Shown here one piece after another: positions 46,351 to 58,500 of a DNA stretch of 64,000 bases (its first letter is position 1; each line of letters starts with the position of its first letter). Both the position numbers and the translations under genes were made by a program. Below the pieces are notes generated by a model. The model made no database searches and was not told the origin of the DNA. It saw only the letters and a program-made list of their open reading frames with translations. Source of the stretch: Campylorhamphus procurvoides (Eukaryota > Chordata > Aves > Passeriformes > Dendrocolaptidae); assembly GCA_013396655.1 (NCBI GenBank), contig WBMV01002768.1, positions 860,967 to 924,966 on the forward strand. The letters run 5' to 3'.

Positions 46351-48969
46351 TTACAAGCAATTAAAATTACTGTAATATGTGGTATATGTGTATCTGGGAT
46401 GCAATTTCAGAGAGCATTTGTCAATAAGCTTTTAGCCCTGTCTTCCCCACCACTCGCTTTGTTCCAGAAATACTGAGAAAGCTAGAAAAAGTACCTTTTG
46501 GAGCAGCCTCTCCAGCACACACCCCTTTAAAAGAGGTGGCTCTGCAACGCTGCTCACCACAGAGCTCACAGCACCTCACCCAGTTGCTCCCAGTTCCTCC
46601 CAGTCCCACTCAGCCCCCAAAAAGCTGCAGCTGAGAGCTGAGGGCAGGGATCCAATACTTGTTTCTGTAATGTGGGGCCCCTGGTGTGGGACTTCACCAC
46701 CCCTGGAGTTGGTCAAGCCATGGCTAAATGGCAATCTGAAGCCAAGGGGTCCCCCAGGTTTGTCCACTTGTGCTGGGGATGTCTCTGCTTTGGTCCCTGT
46801 GAAGTGCTCCGGGGTCAGACCTATCCAAACAAGAACTGGTTTGCCTGCACACATGCAAAGTATTCAGCAAAAAGTTGCACACAGAGCAGCTGAAGAGGAG
46901 TCAGTTCCCAAACTCCAACCTGTGATTGTAACTTGACCACCAGGATGTCTGATCTCAGCTTGGTTTGGCTCGGACCTCGTGGAGAGGAGCTAAAACTGTC
47001 TTCTCCTTTGTACCCCCAAATTGAGCTAAGTGGGATCAAAACACACAGAAGTGTTGGGTGTATCTAAAATACCCAACCTGCAGAGCTCAGACTGGCTGTT
47101 CCCAGTGGAACAGAACCACTGCCCTTCATCCCCCCCAGTATTCCCAGCTGGGACAGGAGCTCTGCCTGCCCCAGCCCTGTTCCCTAAACCTGGAGCACAT
47201 TTCCTAAGCCCCATAACCTGAAGCTTCAATATTCATGTTTCTCTGCCTTCCATACCTTTCCCAGATTTTTACAGATGTCTTCTCTTCAGAACCTCTTGGG
47301 TTAGCAAATTAAACCTTGCTCCTACAATTCTGTGGAAGAACTGTTGATAAAATAAACCTTCTGTAATTTCTCTGCAGTCCCTGAGGCAGAACTCGCCCTG
47401 ATCCTTGCGCAGTGTGGGTGAATCATTAGGCTCCCATACCTCAGAAATTGGCATTTCTGCCAAGTTTAAAGAGGAGGAAACACAGAGAGAGAAAAGCTGC
47501 CTGAGTCAGACCCTTTGAAGAGTCCATGGGGCTCTTTCCTTGCACTTCAGCTGGGTTTGGACCAGGCTTTAACAGCACTTGAAGCAGGACCTTGGACTCC
47601 TGGCTCGCCACTTCAGGTCTCAATAAGCCAAATTTCTTCCCAACGAGCCTTCTCTCAACATACTGATTTAAAATGTACTTAATTCAATTAAATAAGAATG
47701 CCAAGCAATAAATGTTGCCTAACCAAAATTACTCCACCTTTGCACAGGAAAATTATACTCTGAGCATGTCAGTCATAAAGATGTCATGGTCTTGAAATAA
47801 AAATTCATAGCCTATGCATGTCTTTACATGGGAAAGTCAGTTACCTGATTTTTAAGGTATCTGAGGGAAGTGATCATCCCTACTGTTTCTCCATAGACAC
47901 CCAGTATAATGGATTATAGAAGAATGACTTAATTTTTTGGCATCTTGACTGTCTTTGAATACATTCCATGGAAAAATGAAGTGATTTTACTCAATATCAT
48001 CACTTGCATGATTGACTTTTTTGCCATGACAAGCCCAGGATGTTTCGGTTATCCTGATTTATTTTCCCTTGACTAGTATCCTGTGACTGTGTCTACATGG
48101 CACTGAACAGAGGAACCCCTGCTAGCTCTGGCATCAGCACCAGTCTGGTTGCATCAGCAGCTTCATTCCACATGGACTAATTAGCTCTGGGTTTGGGGAG
48201 AGAATATTTCATTTCATACACTTAGAAGAAGTTTTGGAGGCAGATCAATATGATCTCCATGTGACACGTAGCTTTAGCTAACATCCTACACAGGTACAGG
48301 GAAGCCAACAATTTTTGGGGCTGAAGGAGTGATCTGGCTGCCCCTCCAGTCTCCATTCAGGCAAGTGGTCACCAGGGCAATTTCAAACTTGTCCTTATTG
48401 AAAGTTGCTTTCCAAGCCCTTCATTTGAAAGCTGGCTCGTTCCTTCTGCGTGTCTTTCCCATTCAGTATTCAAGAGGTAGCAGGAACCTCCAGCAGAATT
48501 TGTCTGCAACCAACCACATTAATGAAACATGAAGGTGTTACTCCTGATGATGTGATCTTGTAACTCCCAAATCAGTTTTGTCCAATGCAAAAAGCAGTAT
48601 TTAATTTTTTTTTAATTTCCTGCTTTTCCCATCATTTCTGCACTCTCCTGTTTCTGCACTGTGAAAAAGGATAACAATAAGTTTTGCTTTATCCAACCCA
48701 CTAATTCCCAGAAGCAGGAGATTTGGAGAACACAGTAAATGTAGCCCTTCTCCAGCTACCACACATAAATTCTGGTTTTCCACCACCACACACCATCACC
48801 TAGCAGATGTGTGTTTTGCCACACAGAGGGTCCCACAACTGAATGGCAGAATTGTGAAAACCATTTGGGAAACGCTCCTTTAAACCTTGGGTAGTCTTTC
48901 TACCTGCTCTGGCCAAATGTAAAGCCATCATGTTAAGAAAATATCTACATATTGGTCATTTTGACTATT
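46351..48969. other. Non-coding DNA, no gene recognised
   Basis: Ordinary sequence. No exon, RNA gene or transposon is defended. Open frames in the GC-richer part (46570-46940) on both strands look like chance. Confidence 0.5.
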
Positions 48970-49098
48970 TCCAAGCTGCTTTTCCTAAGCCCACAGCTGG
49001 GTGAGGCAGCACAGAGGGCACCATGCCTAGGTGTTATTTTAAAGATGGGAATTGAATTAAAGCCTCAGAGCTGTGTCTTAACCATCCTGCTTTTTAAT
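48970..49098 (-). repeat. MIR SINE fragment (ancient)
   Basis: In plus-strand order: CTTTTCCTAAGCCCACAGCT matches the MIR antisense CTTGCCCAAGGTCACACAGC region, then a GTGAGGCAGCACAGAG part, GATGGGAATTGAATT near the CTGGGATTCGAACC part, and CAGAGCTGTGTCTTAACCAT then CCTGCT, matching CCAGAGTCCGTGCTCTTAAC then CACTATGCT. An insertion of roughly 25 bases seems to interrupt it. Order and orientation are consistent. Confidence 0.6.
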
Positions 49099-49164
49099 CT
49101 TCCCCCTGTGCATCTCTGTGTTAACTCAAGCTGAAGCTGAATTATGGCTCTCCTTATCCCTGAT

Positions 49165-49330
49165 AAGCCGGGGGAGCCGAGGCAGAGCAAGCCGGAGTTT
49201 CCTGAGCCTCCTGCATCCATCAGCCACATGTCAGCCCCTTCCCAGCTCTGGAATCCTTATTAGCGGCGATGATGAAGAGGCACGAGGAGGAGAGCGGCGT
49301 TTTCAAACCCCGCTGCTGAGCACGGGAGAG
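49165..49330. promoter_or_regulatory. Short CpG-rich segment, candidate regulatory element
   Basis: Ten CpGs lie in about 156 bases (49169-49324), in two groups (49169-49193 and 49264-49324) separated by a CpG-free stretch. This is the densest CpG patch in the window apart from the right edge. It lies just after the MIR relic, and no coding frame is convincing. It is too short for a formal CpG island but could be an unmethylated enhancer or a small promoter. Confidence 0.35.
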
Positions 49331-49619
49331 GTGACAGCTCAACAAATCACCTTTAGATTTGTGAACTCAGCAGATTGTTCCTGGAAGTTGTTGAGAGAAA
49401 ATAAATATGGAAAACCACAATGTCATTTCTAAGAGTCACTTTTCAGAGCCTGACCACATTTTAAGTATCTGCTAAGTGATGTCCTTTCTCCTACCACGCT
49501 CCTGGCCAAAACCAATGTTGTATCAATCTCCTGACAAAGACAAGTTTGACGTTTGGATTCCAGTCACCAAAACAAATAATACCACCTACAGTCCTTGTGA
49601 GTCACAAAACTCATGGGAT

Positions 49620-49715
49620 TTGAAAAAAAAAAAGCAAAACACTAAAAACCAAAAAAAAACCCCTCAAGTAATTCTTAGTATGAGAGACTCAAAAGAAAAA
49701 AAAAAAACAAAGGAA
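49620..49715 (+). repeat. A-rich low-complexity region
   Basis: Three A runs of 9 to 12 bases within about 95 bases, separated by A/C-rich sequence. The stretch reads open in one frame simply because of AAA codons. Confidence 0.8.
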
Positions 49716-49927
49716 ATAATTCAGCAAGGTTCTCCCCTTTGCAAATGACTTGGTGTTCAAAGCAGGGAGAATGACTCCTCAATATTATGAAATAACCCAA
49801 AGAATACATCTTTGAATAATAAATGGAGTCTGTAGCAGGGCCCACAACCCCCTGCATGGTCTGACCTGGTGGGCACCCTCTGGGAGAAGGACCTGCTTGT
49901 GGAAGGTGCGTGGCTCCCTGGATTTCC

Positions 49928-50087
49928 ATGGAGTTTGGTGGCCCTGCACTCCTCAGCTGTGGATGTGAAGCAGCTCCAGCTCCAGTTTATCGATCCTAGG
50001 ATGGAGTGTGGTGGCCCTGCATTCCTCAGCTGTGGATGTGAAGCAGCTCCAGCTCCAGTTCATTGATCCTACAATGGAACTGTGGCC
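49928..50087 (+). repeat. Tandem duplication, 73-bp unit, about 2.2 copies
   Basis: Units start at 49928, 50001 and 50074 (partial), each beginning ATGGA and containing CCTCAGCTGTGGATGTGAAG and CAGCTCCAGCTCCAGTT. The first two copies differ at only a few positions outside their ends. Because 73 is not a multiple of three, a frame crossing the copies shifts phase, which argues against selection for a repeat protein. A strong CAG|GTAAGT donor-like site follows at 50165. Confidence 0.93.
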
Positions 50088-51184
50088 TCCAGAGCACAGC
50101 CAGCTCTTTGGGCAGCTCAGACACAGGCAAGGGAACCTCTGGGCTCCTTGCACGTGCCTGTGCAGGTAAGTCCTGCTTGGGGACAGCCAGGGACATGGCT
50201 CAGCAACCTTCTCCAACTGCCCTTCCTGCAAACTGTCTCAGGGACAGATGCAACTTTTATAAAAGACAGGAGAAAATGGTTCTTTTGAAGAGAAAGATAA
50301 TGCTAAGATTATACTGGGCATCTGGATCCTCCGGTTCTGGGGACATTAAAATGTATTTAAATACTGGTATTAAATGAGAACTTCACTCCAAGTGCAGTTG
50401 TCCAATAAATTATTTCAGAAATGGCTTTAGACTTCTGCAATAATAGGTTTTTGGCAAGCAACAGGACTCTTAAAAGAACCACTTTATCATTATGAGAGAT
50501 CATAAATGAGAGTTAACTCGTAGATACAGTCATTTGCAAAACCATCAGAGGTAATAACAAAATATGAGCCACTTCTAAATGGACTGCAGAGGAGGAAGCT
50601 GGGGAAAAAAACCTGTCACCAATCCACAGCAGGCCAACAAATGCAGGCAGAATGAATTACACTCTGCAGTCCAGCAGATCCTCTCCCTGTCAGATTGGAT
50701 TGGCACAATAAAGTTTTTCTCTTTGAGAAGAATCGCTGATCTGTCTGGTGGGCTCCATCTCCAGTGGACATGGAGAACAATGTAATCCCAGCTCTGCTTC
50801 TTCCTTTGATGTGTCTGAAGACAATTTTCAAGTTTCACTTTCAGCCTTCTGTTCTCTTGAATAAAAGAATAAACTGTTCTCTCGGATTCTTTCCCCCCCC
50901 AAAGAAGTCATTACTCATAAACCTCTAACCACTGCTGCCATTTTTCCTGCAGAGTGATTCTTCATGTCCTTAGAGAAGCAGAGACCCAAGAGGAGATATT
51001 GTCCTACACCCGAGGCTCTGCATGGTGGAGGGGGAAGTTTATTACTCATGCACAACCTCCCAAATGATGGCATTGCTGACTCACGCTGAGATAGCTGCTA
51101 CCACATGTGCAGGGTAAGAATATAGTCATTATAGGCTTTACACATGATAAAGTGGCCCTAAAATCTCTTCTCTCTCTATGACCA
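50088..51184. other. Non-coding DNA, no gene recognised
   Basis: Ordinary sequence with a C9 run near 50893. No exon or transposon is defended. Confidence 0.5.
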
Positions 51185-51465
51185 GTGACAGCACCCAGGG
51201 AATGGCTGGAGCTGTGTCAGGGCAGGGTTAGGTCAGATCTCAGGAGAAGGTTCTTCCCCCAGAGGGTGGTGGGCACTGCCCAGGCTCCCCAGGGCAGTGG
51301 GCACAGCCCCAAGGCTGCCAGAGCTGCAGGAGGGGTTGGACAACGAGACAGGGTTAGGGTGGGATTGTTGGGATGTCCTGAGCAGGGACATGGGTTGGAC
51401 TTGATCATCCCTGTTGGTCCCTTTCAGCTCAGGGAGTTCTGTGATTCTTTGATTCAAGAGGAAAG
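51185..51465 (+). mobile_element. CR1 LINE 3' end, passerine-like subfamily
   Basis: Landmarks in order: CAGGGAATGGCTGGAGCTGT, GTTAGGTCAGATCTCAGGAG with AAGGTTCTTCCCCCAGAGGG, TGGGCACTGCCCAGGCTCCC, a GGTTGGACAACG block, GGGTTGGACTTGATCATCCC, and a TTCCTT-like GGTCCCTTTCAGCTCAGG followed by the tail TTCTGTGATTCTTTGATTC. This wording is the form of CR1 I associate with songbird genomes, and it differs in subfamily from the copies at 4.5, 6.4 and 31.7 kb. The copy is 5'-truncated and well preserved, so it is probably the youngest insertion in the window. Confidence 0.95.
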
Positions 51466-52519
51466 CAATGTCCAGCCAAATGGTGAACCAAACTGAATCC
51501 ATTATCCATGGAAATAATGCCACTCTGAAAAACCCCTCTCAGATGTTCTGGAGAAGGGGACTGTATTGATTGAGAATTGAGGGCCTCAACTGCAGTGACA
51601 AAGGAGATCAAATATTTGGAGCATGACAAGAGGCAGTTTAGTCAATTAACTTATCTGTTTTCATAACATTTGGAGAGTCTCCTGCATCTCCATTGGCAAG
51701 TGGGTGGGGGGTTAAGATCTCTGTCACACTTTGATAAGTAGGGCACTCCATTAGGAAAGATTAAGCCAGGGATGAGGATACAGCTGAGTGTAAATGAGAC
51801 TCCCAAGAGGGAAGATCAAAGTTGGTAGGAAAACCATAGTAAAGCTTAAAACCCAAACTTCCTACCAGGAATTTAAGCATGGAAGGGCCATTGTAGCTTT
51901 CAGCTTCAAGGCCAGAGGCTGAAGGCCTTACTGAAAGCAGTTGGAGGGTCTCTGTGCCAAGCTTAGATAGTCCTCATGGAAAACAGACAGGATAAGAGGG
52001 GCTTCTGCATGTTCAATAATAAGAACCAACTTTGCAGGCTGGGGAATCATGCTAACAAACCAAGACAAGATACAGCTTTGATATTTCTTGGCATTTTTCT
52101 CCTATAAATCTGAAGACCACAAGACTTTAAAAAAAGCCCAAAAGGTTCTTGTCTGCAGTTATGTAAACCACTGCTCATCAGAGAGTCCTTCTGGCCCAAG
52201 AACTGAAGCTGTTTCCCTCCTGGCCCCATTTGTTAAAGCTTTTGTCTCTGCTGCTTCAGTACATTACTACTGGCTGGGACTTCACAGGATGGGAGAGGTA
52301 TTGGCAATCTCTTCCTCTACGAGGTCATAGTCGTGCAGTCTCATCTGCTGCAGGACAAGGTGCACCAGCCTAAGTTCCATATTCTTCTTTATTGCAGTAA
52401 CTCTGTACACTCACTACTCTACTGTCAGAGCCAACAGCTGCCAGATGAAACCCTTTTTTCACTGCTCTCAACATATCCATGTCATTACCTTAGCCATTTC
52501 CCTCACTAGGTGAATGACT
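51466..52519. other. Non-coding DNA, no gene recognised
   Basis: Ordinary AT-leaning sequence with no feature I can defend. Confidence 0.5.
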
Positions 52520-52615
52520 TAATGTGAGATGTGGGGTAAATAATTCAATTTCCCTGTGCCTGTAAAAGAGGCGTTTAATAATAATTGTACTTACCCTACA
52601 AGCTGTGACTCAGCC
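52520..52615 (+). repeat. MIR SINE fragment (ancient)
   Basis: The order AATAATTCAATTTCCCTGTG, CCTGTAAAAGAGG, then TTTAATAATAATTGTACTTA and CCCTACAAG follows the MIR core (CACTTAACTTCTCTGTGCCT, CATCTGTAAAATGGGG, ATAATAATAGTACCTACCTC). It is among the clearest MIR relics here, with a small deletion around the CAGTTTCCTCAT part. Confidence 0.8.
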
Positions 52616-55260
52616 ATTACATCCATCTTAGCTGAGCCTCTGATAATCTAGTGCTTTTTACCACATTGTAACCATGAAGTTAGTGGAAATGTTGGTATGT
52701 AAGGAGTAGGAGTAAGGTCTGCGCTCCTGTTCTGGTCAGAGGGAGCACTAAAAGGAACACCGAGGACCTGGTTTGGCAATGGCATTTCTCACTTTTCAGA
52801 TCTCAGCCTTCTTTAATTAACTTCTCCAAAGTATGAAAGAAGAGGGTGGAACATTAAGCTCTGCTCATGAGGGCTCCTGTGCCCTGGCTGCAGCAGAGCT
52901 GCCTCTCCAGGGCTATTTCCAGCATCTGCTGCTCAGTGCAGCTTTCAGAGGGGGAATAGGGGAGGGATCTCCCACTAAACATGCCCAAACTATTGCATGC
53001 ACTGTCACTTCTTAAGTTGGGTTTAAAAAGGACAGTTTAAAGTGCAGTGGAGCCTGTTGAGCAGCTCAAGGGAAGGCAGGGCTGCAACCTGCAGCAGGGC
53101 TGGGCAGCTGGAGGTGAGCAGGGAGACTCTGCCCTCCACTGTAGTTGCCCTGCAGTCTCCATCCCCGTGGACACCTCGGGGAGGGGGCACTTTGAGAGCC
53201 TGATCAGTGACCCTGCACTGAGAGAGCTGCACACGACGGATGATGCTGGCCAGCACCTTCCCTTCTACAGCTGGGCTCACAGCTGGGAACAGCAGCAGAT
53301 CCCTTGCTTGTTTATTTTCCCCCCTTCCCACCTTTTTCTCCTCTGCTTTCCCATTCCATTCTCATCTTTCTTATCAAATCACTACCTCGCTTGATGTCCT
53401 GTTATATCACGTTTACACTGAGGAAAATGAGTCAGGTGTAGCATTCCCTGTCCTTTCACCTCAGCTTGGTCCATGAGCAGTGGGTACCAACCTCACCCCC
53501 GAGGGTTTCCCTTTGGCTGCTGTAACTGCAGCAATAAATTGGGCAGAACCAGGCAGGGCTGAAGTGCCACAGCAATGGATCCACGGAATGCCCTGCCCTG
53601 GGATGCAGCTGAGTAAGGGCTCTGAGTCCTTATCCAGGGAACTGGCTCACTCTCATTTCGGTGCTGTTGCATTTCCACCCCACTGTTACCTGTTTGCAGT
53701 GGCTTAGGCTCTCCCAACTTGAGCCATAATGCCATCACATCTTCCCCTCTGGCAGTAGAGCCAAACTCTGGGGTGAATTTCCAGCACACTGACCATTCCC
53801 AAGTGGCCTGAGTTTGTTCCCATCCATTTTATCCAGTGCTCTCCCTCCTCCCGTTCCTGTAGAAAGCATTTCTTAACTGGGAGCACAGGAAGATTTCACC
53901 AGAGACTTCCAGGGGAGCAGGAATGATCTACATAGCTGGGGAGTGAACCACATTATGTTTAGCTTTAGTCCTCTGTTTTAGAAACAATAATGTTATGAAT
54001 AATCCTTTTATGTTCATACATCTTGTATAAATATCTGAAAACGTGCAAAACTGAGCAGAGGAGGGAATTCATTAAGGTGGTCCAGGGAAATACTACTCTG
54101 AGAAATAAAGGGCTGCCTAGGAGAGTTGAAATTACTTTATCCCATTACTTTTGCTTAAGAAAGAAACTGGGGATGAAACTAAATATAACAAACTTTTCCA
54201 AACAATGGTAGGTATTAGCTTGTGGAAGGATATCCCTGAGGAACTCATGGGAGCATCAGTGTGTTAGTTCAGCTGGCCTAAAATATGCACAATAGTGGTG
54301 CTTCCATATTTGACTGCAAAACTCCAACCAACCAGGTCCAAAGCCTGGAATCAATAGCCCTTTTTCAATAGATTTCAATGGACTTAAGGGCAGGCCCTGT
54401 GTGCTCATTAGTTAAAGTAAATGAAGGGAAGAAACAGTGAGTCAAAATGTGACACGGGCAGCGACTTTTAGAAAATCCCCCTAAATTTTGAGGCCCATCC
54501 AAGCCAACTTTTTAAGACCAAACAGGGCATGCATTGAATTTTCAGTTCAATTACATCATGTCACACTGATTTCATCTGGTCACCGCATGTTATTGGTGGG
54601 AGTGTAACTTGAGGCAGCTCAATACAGCTTGTGGCATACTGTGATTTATTACAATTTAAATGATAAAGCACCCAAGAATGTTCAGGCAATTGGATTACTC
54701 CATTGACTGAATGTTCAGACAGCTATTTTTAGAAAAGGGATGTCAGTCTGTGCAATATTAGAGGGCCTGATCCATTTTTACTCAGGGACAGGGTATTTTC
54801 CTTATCACAGAATATTGCACGGTGCTACCTCTGTGTTCTGCTCTGGTCAGTGGGGCTGTGCAGGTCTGGAGGGGACAGGATTTTATTCATCCAAGGTGGG
54901 AGCAAGTTGTCAAAACACTTCACTGAGTCTTATTCTGAAAGAAATAAAGACTGGCTAGTGGGAAAAATCAAATCCAAATTTTAAGTTTGAGGCAACCCAG
55001 GACATTGGTTCTGGTGGTCCTACATTGTCTAGGGATGGGTCAGCAGTGATGATTTCTGAGGAGCAGGAGCAGGACTAGCACTTGTCTAGAACACGTGGAT
55101 GCCAAGTTCTTGATTCACACCATCCCATCTCATAAATTTCAGGTAGATTCTCAAAGCTGGAAACTGTTTGGATGCACAGCTAGACAGACAGACAGGAAGT
55201 GGAAAAACCCACGTTCCTGTCTTCTGTTTTACAAATATTTTAGGACAGGCTACATGCCAA
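52616..55260. other. Non-coding DNA, no gene recognised
   Basis: GC-richer part near 53040-53240 and AT-rich sequence after 53930. No gene or repeat is recognised. Confidence 0.5.
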
Positions 55261-55560
55261 AACAAAAATAACCGTGAAGCTGGAATAATTCATGAATAAC
55301 ACGGCACAACAATAAAGGACTGGGCATTAGTGCGGTGGCTTCTTTCATTCAGCCAAGAGGAGAAAGTGCTAAACTCGACACAAAGGGATCCCATTAGACC
55401 ATTAGCAGGTGATGGGCTTGTTGCGATCCCTTTGGGTTACTCAGCTGGGCCACTTTAGGAACCCTGAGGGCTCAGGTGTGGCCTCGTTCGGCATTTCTTG
55501 TGTTCCTAAGCACGGCACAGGAGCTGGGGCTGTGGGAAGCTAGGAAAGCTATTTGGAACG
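55261..55560. promoter_or_regulatory. CpG-retaining element with 10-bp inverted repeat
   Basis: Nine CpGs in 300 bases, above background. CAAAGGGATC (55381-55390) is exactly complementary to GATCCCTTTG (55425-55434), giving perfect 10-bp arms around a 34-base loop. The segment is complex and repeat-free. It could be a structured RNA, a composite protein-binding site or chance; conservation is untested. Confidence 0.3.
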
Positions 55561-58500
55561 TGTCTTTGGAAAGATAGTTTTAACTATTATGGCCACCATA
55601 TATCAAATTAGTTCATCTCTTTGGTACACAAATCAGAGAAAGTCTTGTGGTGGCTCCAAAAATTTGTTCCTGTCTTGACAACAAACTCCTCATTTTACAT
55701 GAAAGCAGCGGCAACTTCTGGGAAATAGATTAAATATAGTTCCAAACTTCCTCTTGATATGGATAAAAAATGTCTAGGAGAAGAGGCTTGACTAATCTCA
55801 GCAGGAATGAGACCTCCTGCTGACGAGCTCTTGGTTCAGTGTTTTAACATCTGATCTTACTGTCTCTGGGTCAAAATGATGCCTGGTGCAATTTTGACAA
55901 TGACATTAGGGTCAGCTTAAGAAAGGATTTCTCCCACTGCATGTGTGGGGTTTGCATCAGCCAAAGCCCAGCTCCAAAGGTAGCAGAGAGACAAAGAGCC
56001 AAAGCTCAGAAAGAAACTCCTTAAAAAAAGAAAAAGAGGATGTTTAAGTGCTCATTCTTTTTAAACATCTCTACTTTTGCATCTTCTCTAGCAGTAAAAA
56101 TGCTTGGGTTTATAGAAAAACACATGGAGGCTCCAACAATGCTGAAGATTACAAGGATTAATTGATTAGATATTGATAATTTTCAGGGGGAAGGTCACCT
56201 GAAAGCCTGTTCCCTTTGCCTCCTGTTTTAACAGCAAGCAGGGAATGGCTGGAGTCCACATGAAGGGATATTCTGGCCCATGTGATGTAAAAACAGGGGG
56301 GACAAAAATCAGAAAAGTTGCTCCTGGAATGTCCCTCCTGCTGAACCCCCCCTGGTGCAGCTGCCAAGGCTCTCTGGGCTGGGCAATCCTGGACCAGGGG
56401 CTGAGGGATACCTGAAGGAACTCTGAAGTGCAAGGGATCCCAGTGCCCCAAAGTTGGTTAATGCTCCTCACAGCAAACCCCAGGGCTTATTCTTCAGGTG
56501 CCACTTAGCCAGGCCAGCCCCTGGCCCTGCATGCTCCTCCCAAATTTATCTTGTTCTTACAGTTATCAAAAAAAAAAGGGCTGTGTCAGTCTAGGCTGTG
56601 AGGCAAAATGTAATGATAGAAAATGTGCAGGGTCAGGGAGGGTTTTATCATGTTCTATTTAAAAAGAAAAAAAAATGAAAAAAGCAGGGCTTTCCATGCA
56701 TGCAGAAATCAGCTTTTCAGTCTTGAGCTCAAAACAAATTGAGTATCTCAAGAAATGAAGTGTTGGTTAAGTAAAGATTTGTCTGTGCAACTTGTCTATG
56801 TGACTTGTCTTCTTCAGACTGATGTGAATTAGCACAGGAAAATCTGCACAGGAATCAAAGCTGTTCAGGCTGCCACAATGAGCACACTCAGCTTCAAACA
56901 TCCAAAACCACTTTATGGAGAGGGCTAATGCTGGGTGGGATTCAACAAGTGCACTGAGAGCTACTGAAGGCACAGCTTTATCCCCCCACTGCTGTATCAC
57001 CTACATCTGAGGTGTCTTCATAGGTACAGATGGAAAAGGCTGGAAGGGAAACATTTTAAAACTAAGGGTACATTAGAGGAGTGATTTATAGCTGCAGTAA
57101 TGGACCGAGTCTCAGAAAGCTGAAATCCAATTATCAGCCCTGCCATCTCAGGCAAAACGCCTAAGCCAAACTTTCTAATCAGTGCTTTTAGGTTGGGTTG
57201 ATTTTCAGAGGTGCTGAGCACCTCCCCAGCCCCCAGGAATAACATCCCTGGCCTTCTGCAAAGCAAACCCTCAGCATGGAAAGCCAGTCTCCCCTCCCCT
57301 GTCCCAGAGGAAAAAATAAAATAACTAAAAAAAAACAACCCCACCACTGAATCAGATTGTATTTGATACTACTGTGCCTGATACATATTTTTAATAGCTG
57401 GATTGAAAATGAGAAGTCTTACTCTGTGTTATCAGGAAAATCAAAGTGTGGAAAGGAGGGCACAGAGGGTAAAAATCCTGAAAGTCAAGGACATGATTCT
57501 CTGCCTGTGGTGTCCCCTGGTGTGAATAAGGAGCAGGAATGTTTCCATACCCACCTCACAAAGGGACTTGGGAGCGTTAATTGAGGCCTCTGCAGAAAGT
57601 GCCTTGAGATCCAGAGGTGGAAGCTGCTGTAGAAGGGATGCATTACTGAATAAAGAGGTACCATCACACGGGAACAAAGCACCCTCAGATACTGCTCCAT
57701 ATGTTTTAGAACAGGGAGCCCTGGGTTGTTTTCCAACACTCCTGCATTCCAACCTGCAGAGGATCAAAGACATCCCAGAATAGTTGGTCTTTCTATTTCT
57801 GAAGTGAGGAGATAGTTCCAACAACATTGTTGTCACTTTTGGGGTACTGAAACTAAACCCAGGATTTTTTATTTTATTTTTTTTGAAGAGGGGGGAAAAA
57901 ATAGCAGGGAAGGTTTCATACAGGACGTGCCAAAGAAACAAAACTTCTCCCTGGCCATCTGTCCCTGAACAACAGAGGAGACCTTGGGCTTTATATCTCA
58001 ACTGAAAAGATAAATTGGAAACACACTTCCCCCACTTTCCCACTGCAGTTTCATGTTTGGGCTTGGAGAGATCCCTCAGGAGAAATAACTGCTGGAAGTT
58101 TTGGTTCTGCCACTGGAGTCTCCTCTTGCCTGTCTCCAGCTCCCAGGGAATTCACACCAGCTGCACATCTCCTAACACAGAGGGCTCCATGCAAGCACAA
58201 CACACAGAGATTGTGCTCTGGGGGCTGGAATTTGGGGAAAATTCTTCCTAAAATACCCTAAAATAGACAGTGAGGAAAGAAAACTGGAGCAATTTCATTT
58301 TCAATACCAGTTTTTATGTCATGATTGTAAGGAAAAAACCCATCTGACTGCCTGAGGAATATGGGGGACTGTAGTTGCTTCTTGAGTCCTTTTGGCAACT
58401 GAACCAAAATGTTGTGGGTTTACTGGGTTTTGATCACTGTTTTTAAGATTTCTATTCATATATTCCAAAAGGAACTGTATGCTGACATAAAGCCAGTAAG

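Noticed and set aside
57441..58043. 200-codon open frame on the minus strand
   Set aside because: It begins at GTG, shows no domain, signal or repeat, and runs through ordinary AT-leaning non-coding DNA. Open frames of this size are expected by chance in 64 kb.
58411..58445. TGTTGTGGGTTT start resembling a passerine LTR end
   Set aside because: No matching terminal CA end, polyadenylation unit, duplicate LTR or target-site duplication could be seen.
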